Below are positions 1 through 5,127 of a stretch of DNA of 5,127 nt, one piece after another. The notes below the pieces were generated by a model. The model did not search any database. It worked only from the letters and a program-made list of their open reading frames with translations, and was not told where the DNA came from. The stretch is from Alphaproteobacteria bacterium (GTDB lineage Bacteria > Pseudomonadota > Alphaproteobacteria > Puniceispirillales > Puniceispirillaceae). The position numbers and the translations under genes were made by a program. Where the stretch lies: contig WTHV01000210.1 in the NCBI GenBank assembly GCA_011525265.1, positions 1 to 5,127 on the forward strand, in the 5' to 3' direction. The stretch's first letter is position 1, and each line of letters opens with the position of its first letter.

Positions 1-72
1 GAGATTGACAGCTACGCCGCTCATCTTGATGATAAGAGCGTTAATAATTTTCGATTGCCGGCTAGTGATTGA
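1..72 (+). CDS. C-terminal end of an unrecognised upstream gene (partial)
   Basis: The first reading frame is open from the left edge and ends at TGA (70-72), giving 23 residues that finish with FRLPASD. Its codons (GAT, CTT, CAT, AAT, GCT) match the habits of the genes that follow, which favours it over the frame starting at base 2, also open until a TAG at 116-118. The tail is too short to assign a family and no motif is visible. It lies in the same direction as the GMC dehydrogenase gene with a gap of about 60 bases, so it could be the preceding member of the same operon or the end of a separate unit. Confidence 0.42.
   Translation, partial: EIDSYAAHLDDKSVNNFRLPASD
5..33 (+). promoter_or_regulatory. 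Possible sigma-70-type promoter inside the upstream gene end
   Basis: A perfect TTGACA at 5-10 is followed, after a 17-base spacer, by GATGAT at 28-33, which matches four of six positions of the TATAAT consensus. If real, transcription would start near base 40 and give a leader of roughly 95 bases before the GMC gene. The hexamers lie within the tail of the upstream reading frame and one such match can arise by chance, so this is only a candidate. No better -35/-10 pair was seen in 73-134. Confidence 0.18.
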
Positions 73-134
73 GGGGGGTGCGGCCTCCTACTGCGCGCCT
101 GTGAGTAAAGCTTCATAGTAGGTCATTTTTGAGC

Positions 135-1748
135 ATGTCATCATCTTATGATTATATCATTGTCGGCGCTGGTTCTGCCGGTTGCGTAATAGCAAACCGC
201 CTCTCTGCTAACCCTGACATTCGTGTCCTTATTCTTGAGGCAGGTGGCAAAGATAATAACCCCTGGATACATATCCCTGTTGGCTATTTCAAAACGCTTC
301 ATAACCCAAAAACAGATTGGTGTTACAAAACACAAAATGAAGCTGAGCTTGAAGGGCGTTCGCTTGATTGGCCACGTGGTAAAGGACTTGGCGGCTCATC
401 TTCCATCAATGGGCTTTTATATGTACGCGGTCAGAAGGAAGATTATGACAGTTGGGCACAGGCAGGTAATAGTGGCTGGTCCTATGATGATGTTCTCCCC
501 TTATTTAAACGCTCTGAGAGTTATGAGCTTGGCAGCAGCGATCTCCATGGGGCTGATGGCGGTCTTGCCGTCTCTAAAATTCGTGCCAAAAGCAAAATCT
601 CAGAAGCCTTTATTCAATCAGCTGTTGAAATGGGTGTGCCTTATACAGATGATTATAATGGTGAGGATCAAGAAGGGGTCAGCTATTTTGACCAAACAGC
701 CTATAAGGGCTTGCGGTGTTCCTCGGCAAAGGCCTTTTTAAAGCCAGCGCGAAACCGCGCCAATCTTGATATCCAAACCCATGCCCATATTACAGGGCTT
801 GTCTTTGATAAGACAGATGCCAAAAAAGTCATTGGCGTATCTTATGATCACAAAGGCCGCAATCATCAGGCCATGATAAATGATGGCGGTGAGGTCATCT
901 TATCAGCTGGTGCGATTGGCAGTCCGCAAATCTTGGAACTATCTGGCATTGGGCGTGGTGATATTTTGCAAAAAGCAGGTGTAGCACCGCGCCATGAGCT
1001 TGCTGGTGTAGGTGAGGCCTTGCAAGATCATTTGCAAATTCGTCTTGTCTTTGAGACAAATGTGCCAACGTTGAATGACATGATCAATTCGCCAATTGGC
1101 AAACTATCTATTGGCCTGCAATATGCGCTATTCCGCGGTGGGCCCATGTCACTTGGTGCATCTCAAGTTGCCATTTTTGCGAAATCAATGAAAAGCCTTG
1201 AGACCCCTGATATCCAATTCCATTTTCAGCCTCTTAGCGCTGATAAGCCAGGTCTTGTTATGCATCCTTTCTCTGGCTTTACCTCATCTGTTTGCCAGTT
1301 ACGTCCTGAGAGTCGTGGGCATATCCATATCACCTCTTCTGACGCCTATGAGCATCCAAAAATCAATGCCAATTACCTGACTGCAACAGCTGATCAGCTT
1401 TGTGCAATCCGCGCTGTTCGTTTTGCGCGTGAGATGACACAAATGCCGTCTTTGAAGCCATTTGTTGTGCGCGAACATACGGTATGCGGCGATATGTCAA
1501 GCGACCAAGATATGCTTGATGTGGCACGACGCTATGCCCAGACAATCTATCATCCCACAAGCACCTGCCGCATGGGCAATGATGCGACTGCCGTGGTTGA
1601 CCCCCAATTGCGTGTTCATGGCATTGCCAATTTACGTGTCGCAGATGCCTCTATCATGCCATCTATAGTGTCTGGCAACACAAACGCTCCGGCCATCATG
1701 ATTGGCGAGAAGGCCGCAGATATGGTGTTAGCCGCAAGAGGCGCGTAA
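135..1748 (+). CDS. GMC-family FAD-dependent alcohol dehydrogenase (choline dehydrogenase-like)
   Basis: This 537-residue flavoprotein should oxidise a primary alcohol to an aldehyde, passing electrons from FAD to an acceptor that the sequence does not reveal. Numbered from the ATG: the dinucleotide-binding motif GAGSAG is at 11-16, with Glu35 ending the second strand (ribose contact). GMC signature 1 (RGKGLGGSSSING) is at 81-93 and signature 2 (GAIGSPQILELSGIG) at 259-273. The C-terminal catalytic region has His473 in YHPTSTCRMG and Asn515 in GNTNAPAIMIGEKAAD, the His/Asn pair expected in choline dehydrogenase/oxidase-type members. Length is normal, and with no signal peptide or membrane segment it should be cytoplasmic. 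Start choice: TTG at 129 (two residues longer) lies 6 bases after a weak AGG at 120-122, while ATG at 135 lies 12 bases after it. ATG was preferred because it gives a typical N-terminus. The stop overlaps the next start (TAATG). Substrate is unknown; choline, isethionate and polyether alcohols are all used within the family. Confidence 0.93.
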   Translation: MSSSYDYIIVGAGSAGCVIANRLSANPDIRVLILEAGGKDNNPWIHIPVGYFKTLHNPKTDWCYKTQNEAELEGRSLDWPRGKGLGGSSSINGLLYVRGQKEDYDSWAQAGNSGWSYDDVLPLFKRSESYELGSSDLHGADGGLAVSKIRAKSKISEAFIQSAVEMGVPYTDDYNGEDQEGVSYFDQTAYKGLRCSSAKAFLKPARNRANLDIQTHAHITGLVFDKTDAKKVIGVSYDHKGRNHQAMINDGGEVILSAGAIGSPQILELSGIGRGDILQKAGVAPRHELAGVGEALQDHLQIRLVFETNVPTLNDMINSPIGKLSIGLQYALFRGGPMSLGASQVAIFAKSMKSLETPDIQFHFQPLSADKPGLVMHPFSGFTSSVCQLRPESRGHIHITSSDAYEHPKINANYLTATADQLCAIRAVRFAREMTQMPSLKPFVVREHTVCGDMSSDQDMLDVARRYAQTIYHPTSTCRMGNDATAVVDPQLRVHGIANLRVADASIMPSIVSGNTNAPAIMIGEKAADMVLAARGA

Positions 1749-2428
1749 TGCGTATCTTAATCTATGGTGATTCTAATTCTTGGGGGCTATTAGATGATGG
1801 CCAAGGCCTTCGCTATGCCAAGCGGTGGCCTATCATCATGAAAGATAGGTTAAAAGATGCCTTTCAGATTGAAGCTGAAATAATCGAAGAATGCTTGCCC
1901 GGGCGCACAACCGCCTATCCTGACCCACAAGAAGGCCCTGAATATAATGGCCTGCCCTTTTTAAAACCGGCTTTGTTAAGTCACGCCCCTCTTGATTTAG
2001 TGATTATCTTGCTTGGCACAAATGATATGAAAGCACGCTTTGATGCAAGCGCTAGGTCTGTGTGCGATAACCTCATCCAATTGGCGAAAATCGTGCGCCG
2101 TGCGCCTGTGGGGCAGGGCAAATGGCGTGAAGCCACACCGCCAGCTGTGATGATTGTGACACCTGCCCTTATGGGAGAGCGTATAAATAACCCTAGCTGG
2201 TTGCGCTATGATGAATGGCAAGGGGGCTATGATAAAATGCGCCAACTGCCCACATTAACAAAACAAGCCATAGCTCATCTTGGCGATGATGCTATCAGCT
2301 TTTATGATGCGAATGAGGCGGTTACCCCCTCAGAGCGTGACCCTATCCATTGGGGGGCAGAAAGCCACCACGCATTAGGCGCCGCACTTGCAGATAAGAT
2401 CTCACCAGTTTTAAGGCGCGCGAAATGA
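1748..2428 (+). CDS. SGNH/GDSL hydrolase, arylesterase-like
   Basis: This 226-residue protein belongs to the SGNH hydrolase fold and should cleave (or transfer) an ester or acyl group. Block I is GDSNSWG at 7-13 with nucleophile Ser9. Block II has Gly52 in LPGRTT. Block III is LLGTNDMK with Gly90 and Asn92. Block V is DPIHW with catalytic Asp198 and His201. The pattern GDSN-W, then LPGRTT, then PLDLVIILLGTND-K resembles the arylesterase-like branch that includes the Mycobacterium smegmatis acyltransferase/esterase MsAcT. There is no signal peptide, so it should act in the cytoplasm on a small or imported substrate, unlike secreted GDSL lipases. The ATG shares one base with the preceding TAA (TAATG), and AAGAGG at 1736-1741 lies 6 bases upstream, which fixes the start. 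The end overlaps the next gene by 4 bases (ATGA). The physiological ester is not evident. Confidence 0.9.
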   Translation: MRILIYGDSNSWGLLDDGQGLRYAKRWPIIMKDRLKDAFQIEAEIIEECLPGRTTAYPDPQEGPEYNGLPFLKPALLSHAPLDLVIILLGTNDMKARFDASARSVCDNLIQLAKIVRRAPVGQGKWREATPPAVMIVTPALMGERINNPSWLRYDEWQGGYDKMRQLPTLTKQAIAHLGDDAISFYDANEAVTPSERDPIHWGAESHHALGAALADKISPVLRRAK

Positions 2429-3213
2429 CACATCAGACATTGGACGATATTATTGATTTAACACGCCACCCCCTTGATGATAGCGCCTATATCGCACAAG
2501 CGCGTGCGCATCTTAATGAGACAGGTGTCCTATGCCTTGAGGGATTTTTAAAAGATGACGCCCTAGCGGCCATGGTTGAAGAAGCCGCCGAACAAGCCCA
2601 TCATGCCTATTTCACCAAAAGCACACATAATGTCTATTTAACGCCCAAAGATGAGACACTTGGTGATGACCATGTTTTTAATCGGCAAATCACCTCATCA
2701 AAGGGATGTATTTGTACCGATCAAGTCCCTTCAGAGTCTGGCCTTCATATCATCTATCATGATGCGCGTTTTAAACACTTTATTTCTGAGGTTGTAGGAC
2801 AGGCAGGGGTTTATCCTTACGCTGACCCGCTCTCATCGATTAATGTGCATTATGCCAATGATGGGCAAGAGCTTGGCTGGCATTTCGACAATTCTTCTTT
2901 TGCCATCACACTCCTTTTGCAAGCCCCTGAGGCAGGCGGGGCATTTGAATATGTCAAAGATGTCAGAGATGCTGATAGGGGCGAGATGAATTTCGACGGC
3001 GTTGCCTCTATCCTTGATGGAAAGACAAAACCGCAAAGATTAGCGATTGACCCTGGCACGCTTGTGTTATTCCGTGGCCGTAATGCCATGCATCGTGTCA
3101 CCCCCACAATTGGGGATAAGACACGCTATCTTGTCGTACTTGCCTATAATGATGCGCCAGATATCGCCTTATCAGAAAGCGCGCGCATGACCTTTTTTGG
3201 CAGGCTTGCCTAG
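2425..3213 (+). CDS. 2-oxoglutarate/Fe(II)-dependent oxygenase, HalD/BesD-like, with hydroxylase-type metal site
   Basis: This 262-residue cupin-fold enzyme should couple oxidation of 2-oxoglutarate to succinate and CO2 with hydroxylation of a small substrate. The facial triad is visible: His153-x-Asp155 in GWHFDNSSFAITLLLQ and the distal His223 in LFRGRNAMHRVTP. Arg234, 11 residues after His223, is placed to bind the 2-oxoglutarate carboxylate. The WHFD-N-F-TLLLQ stretch and His-to-His spacing of 70 resemble, from memory, the HalD/BesD group of free amino-acid halogenases and related lysine hydroxylases. Those halogenases replace the Asp with Gly to make room for chloride, so the Asp here argues for hydroxylation. 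The start ATG overlaps the preceding TGA (ATGA), with AAGG at 2413-2416 eight bases upstream, so translation is coupled to the esterase gene. The gene ends in a TAG that overlaps the convergent ligase gene. The fold is confident; the substrate is unknown. Confidence 0.85.
   Translation: MTHQTLDDIIDLTRHPLDDSAYIAQARAHLNETGVLCLEGFLKDDALAAMVEEAAEQAHHAYFTKSTHNVYLTPKDETLGDDHVFNRQITSSKGCICTDQVPSESGLHIIYHDARFKHFISEVVGQAGVYPYADPLSSINVHYANDGQELGWHFDNSSFAITLLLQAPEAGGAFEYVKDVRDADRGEMNFDGVASILDGKTKPQRLAIDPGTLVLFRGRNAMHRVTPTIGDKTRYLVVLAYNDAPDIALSESARMTFFGRLA
3210..3213. other. Shared CTAG palindrome carrying the stop codons of two convergent genes
   Basis: Bases 3210-3213 read CTAG on both strands. The plus-strand oxygenase gene stops at TAG 3211-3213 and the minus-strand ligase gene stops at TAG 3212-3210, so the convergent coding regions overlap by four bases. 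This leaves no intergenic space, and no GC hairpin with a T-run was seen nearby, so the two convergent transcripts probably run into each other's 3' ends. Confidence 0.85.
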
Positions 3214-4748
3214 CTGACAAGTGATAATAATTTCAAACGCTGTACTTTGCCTGACGGGCCTTTTGGCAATTCTGGCAGAATATGAATCTTATCAGGTGAT
3301 TTGAATTTACCTAATTTATCATGGCAATGTGCCATCAGCTCGTCCAAATCAAATGGGGCTGATGATTTTAACATCACACAGGCCTCAACAGTTTGTCCGT
3401 AATTATCACATGGCCGTGCAAAGGCTGCTGCCTCTAGCACCGCATTATGTGATAATAACGCCTCATCCACCTCACGCGGGGCAATATTCTCGCCGCCTTT
3501 AATGATCAATTCTTTGATACGACCTGTGACAAAGACAAAGCCATCTTCATCCATTCGCCCTAAATCACCCGTACGAAGCCAGCCATCTTTTGTGATTGTC
3601 TTGGCTGTCTCTTCTGGCTGATCAAGATAGCCTTGCATCACATTAGAGCCACGCACCACAATCTCACCTTCTTCATGGGCAGGCATATCAGCCAGAGTCT
3701 CAGGGTTGATAATTTTGACCTCATTGCCAAAACCAATGCCGGGGGAGCCAATCTTTCGCTCCGCAGGCGGCAGTGGGTTTGATAAGATTTGCGCACCTGT
3801 TTCTGTCAGGCCCATTGTCTCAATAATCGGAATGCCAAAGCGGCTTTCAAATTTGCGGTGTGTTTCTGGCGGCAATGGCGCAGAGGCAGAACGGGCAAAG
3901 CGCAGGCGGTCTTTGCGCAATGGTGGCACATCATCATTATTCAACATATAAGCAAACAGCGTTGGCACAGCGCTAAACCAGCTACAATTATAATCATAAA
4001 GCTGCTGCCAGAATTGCTGATTTGAAAATTTATGTGGCATCACAAGTTGAGAGGCTGAGACAATTGTCCCCATCACCGAGACGCACATGGCATTAATATG
4101 ATAAATCGGCAAAATACAAAGTGTGCTATCTTCATATGTCACATCATGCGCGATTGCCACATTATTACCTGCAGCGATCATATTATTATGAGACAGAACA
4201 ACCCCTTTAGGATTACCTGTTGTCCCTGATGTATACATAAGCAAGGCTGAATCTGTTGACTGTAATTCTGGCAAAGTGGCCTCATTATCTGCCTGTGGCA
4301 GACGAGGGCCATCTATCTTATCAAGGTCGAATATTGCAATCTCATCATGAAAATTTATGCGTGCCTTAATGGCCTTTTGCACCTCATCCTTACAGCCATC
4401 ATCCACAATTAAAAAGCGTGTTTTGGAATGGCCTAAAACATAGGACATCACCGTCGCTCCAGAGACTAAATTCATGGGCGTTGCGCGGCCACCTGCCAAC
4501 ACAATGCCAAGGAATGCCAAACAGCCCCCTATGGAATTAGGCGCCGCCACAGCGACAGATTCGCCTCTCACAAGGCCTTCACCAATAAGACCTCTGGCGA
4601 TATTAGTTGCGCGCTTATACGCATCTGCCCAGCTAACCTGCACACCGCTATGGACACAATGCAGCCAAATCGCATCGCCATGATGTTTGGCATTATCTGC
4701 CATTAACTGTGAAATCACATTATGTCGTGAGCCCCTTTGCGCGTCCAT
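3210..4748 (-). CDS. AMP-forming acyl-CoA synthetase (class I adenylate-forming ligase)
   Basis: This 512-residue ligase should activate a carboxylic acid with ATP to an acyl-adenylate and then to an acyl-CoA. Motifs in order: the phosphate-binding loop MYTSGTTGNPKG at 171-182; ETMGLTET at 310-317; TGD at 393-395 with the ribose-binding Asp395; Arg410 and the hinge region GRIKELIIKGGEN at 409-421; and the C-terminal catalytic Lys501 in GPSGKVQR. Length and motif order are complete for the family and no signal or membrane segment is seen. The open frame runs upstream to an ATG at 4799, which would lie inside the preceding gene, but ATG 4748 is preferred: it follows that gene's stop by 10 bases and has AAGG 8 bases upstream. 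Placement right after a CoA-acylating aldehyde dehydrogenase suggests the pair interconvert an acid, its CoA ester and its aldehyde. SauT, the sulfoacetate-CoA ligase paired with SauS, is a plausible relative, but acid specificity cannot be read from sequence alone. Confidence 0.92.
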   Translation of the reverse strand: MDAQRGSRHNVISQLMADNAKHHGDAIWLHCVHSGVQVSWADAYKRATNIARGLIGEGLVRGESVAVAAPNSIGGCLAFLGIVLAGGRATPMNLVSGATVMSYVLGHSKTRFLIVDDGCKDEVQKAIKARINFHDEIAIFDLDKIDGPRLPQADNEATLPELQSTDSALLMYTSGTTGNPKGVVLSHNNMIAAGNNVAIAHDVTYEDSTLCILPIYHINAMCVSVMGTIVSASQLVMPHKFSNQQFWQQLYDYNCSWFSAVPTLFAYMLNNDDVPPLRKDRLRFARSASAPLPPETHRKFESRFGIPIIETMGLTETGAQILSNPLPPAERKIGSPGIGFGNEVKIINPETLADMPAHEEGEIVVRGSNVMQGYLDQPEETAKTITKDGWLRTGDLGRMDEDGFVFVTGRIKELIIKGGENIAPREVDEALLSHNAVLEAAAFARPCDNYGQTVEACVMLKSSAPFDLDELMAHCHDKLGKFKSPDKIHILPELPKGPSGKVQRLKLLSLVS

Positions 4749-4756
4749 GATACAAG

Positions 4757-4760
4757 CCTT
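4757..4760 (-). promoter_or_regulatory. Ribosome binding site that decides the ligase start
   Basis: On the minus strand, TAAGG begins with the stop codon of the aldehyde dehydrogenase gene (4761-4759). Its AAGG (4760-4757) is followed by 8 bases and then the ATG at 4748. The ideal spacing, together with the overlap of stop codon and Shine-Dalgarno, supports the 512-residue form of the ligase and suggests reinitiation by ribosomes finishing the upstream gene. Confidence 0.75.
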
Positions 4761-5127
4761 ATTGTCCTGTGGCTTTGAAATAAGCCCCAAAAATCTCATC
4801 TATTGTGGGCTCGGCTGGCGGGATTGGTCTGGCGATGCGTGTCTGATTAACAAGATGCGTCCAGTTGAAATTCTCATCAATGCCATTACCGCCCCATGAA
4901 CCACAGCCCATTGAAAGACTAAATGGCAAGCCATTATCGAAGCTGCCGCCTGTGGCAAAACAATGAGCCTGATTGACAATCACGCGGCAGGTTGGCAAAT
5001 GAAGCGCCAAATAATGCGCCTTTACATCATCATTGGTATGAATGCCAACAGAATGGCCTGCCCCTTGCCCTGTTTGTATTTCTTGTGCAAGGCACGCCGC
5101 CGAAAGGAAATCTGGCGCGCGATAAAG
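4759..5127 (-). CDS. CoA-acylating aldehyde dehydrogenase, C-terminal part (sulfoacetaldehyde dehydrogenase/AdhE-N-like)
   Basis: The minus-strand frame is open from the right edge to TAA at 4761-4759, giving the last 122 residues of a longer protein. The true start lies outside the window; a start codon inside the window (TTG at 5010) would cut the domain. The enzyme should interconvert aldehyde + CoA + NAD(P)+ with acyl-CoA. Evidence is the tail of the aldehyde dehydrogenase fold: GQGAGHSVGIHTND at visible residues 20-33, then CRVIVNQAHCFATGGSFDN, then LSMGCGSWGGN ending near residue 81, then HLVNQTRIA. The GCGSWGGN-x3-EN pattern followed by HLxN is characteristic of the N-terminal half of AdhE and of acylating sulfoacetaldehyde dehydrogenase (SauS); the ATGGSFDNGLP segment recalls the latter. 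The catalytic Cys is upstream and not visible. It is followed after 10 bases by the acyl-CoA synthetase gene, so the two are co-transcribed. Family assignment is strong; the sulfoacetaldehyde substrate is a hypothesis. Confidence 0.85.
   Translation of the reverse strand, partial: LYRAPDFLSAACLAQEIQTGQGAGHSVGIHTNDDVKAHYLALHLPTCRVIVNQAHCFATGGSFDNGLPFSLSMGCGSWGGNGIDENFNWTHLVNQTRIARPIPPAEPTIDEIFGAYFKATGQ

Noticed and set aside
71..88. G-rich hairpin GAGG...CCTC after the upstream gene as a terminator
   Set aside because: The stem is only about four base pairs and is not followed by a T-run.
223..741. Open frame of 172 codons on the plus strand within the GMC gene
   Set aside because: It lies wholly inside the well-supported GMC coding region in another frame, has no recognisable domain, and its basic, Met-rich translation is typical of an out-of-frame shadow.
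2425..3213. Calling the oxygenase a halogenase
   Set aside because: The metal site reads His-Phe-Asp; halogenases of this group have a small residue (Gly or Ala) instead of Asp to bind the halide.
3240..3275. Imperfect dyad TTGCC...GGCAA near the convergent junction
   Set aside because: The stem is five base pairs with a long loop, lies inside the ligase coding region, and lacks the T-run of an intrinsic terminator.
3706..4025. Plus-strand open frames (78-81 codons) opposite the ligase gene
   Set aside because: They are antisense to conserved ligase motifs, show no domain and have no convincing ribosome binding site.
4749..4799. 17-residue N-terminal extension of the ligase from ATG 4799
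   Set aside because: It would overlap the end of the aldehyde dehydrogenase gene by about 40 bases, and the internal ATG at 4748 has a well-placed AAGG.

Overview
This window reads as gene-dense bacterial DNA with mid-range base composition. Genes overlap or nearly touch, Shine-Dalgarno sites are of the AAGG/AAGAGG type, and codon preference is uniform (frequent GAT, CTT, CAT, GCC). The protein families and style fit a marine-type alphaproteobacterium, possibly SAR116- or Rhodospirillales-like. That placement is an inference from protein style, not from a marker gene. I see no RNA gene, insertion sequence, CRISPR array, prophage or long repeat.

Left part, plus strand. The last 24 codons of an unrecognised upstream gene end at base 72. 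After a gap of about 60 bases comes a tight three-gene run: a GMC-family FAD-dependent alcohol dehydrogenase (135-1748), a small cytoplasmic SGNH/GDSL hydrolase of the arylesterase-like branch (1748-2428), and a 2-oxoglutarate/Fe(II) oxygenase (2425-3213). Their junctions are TAATG and ATGA, so they are almost certainly co-transcribed and translationally coupled. The oxygenase resembles the HalD/BesD amino-acid halogenase group but keeps the iron-binding Asp of a hydroxylase.

Right part, minus strand. The C-terminal third or less of a CoA-acylating aldehyde dehydrogenase (entering from the right edge, ending at 4759) is followed after 10 bases by an AMP-forming acyl-CoA synthetase (4748-3210). 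Together they form an acid-activation/aldehyde module: acid + CoA + ATP to acyl-CoA, interconverted with aldehyde. The dehydrogenase tail resembles acylating sulfoacetaldehyde dehydrogenase (SauS) and the N-terminal half of AdhE, so a SauS/SauT-like sulfoacetate pair is one hypothesis.

The two operons converge and share four bases: the palindrome CTAG at 3210-3213 supplies a TAG stop on each strand. If both operons serve one pathway, the GMC enzyme could supply an aldehyde from an alcohol, the acylating dehydrogenase and ligase could link that aldehyde to the CoA ester and free acid, and the oxygenase and esterase could act earlier on a larger substrate. This joint pathway is inferred from adjacency only.
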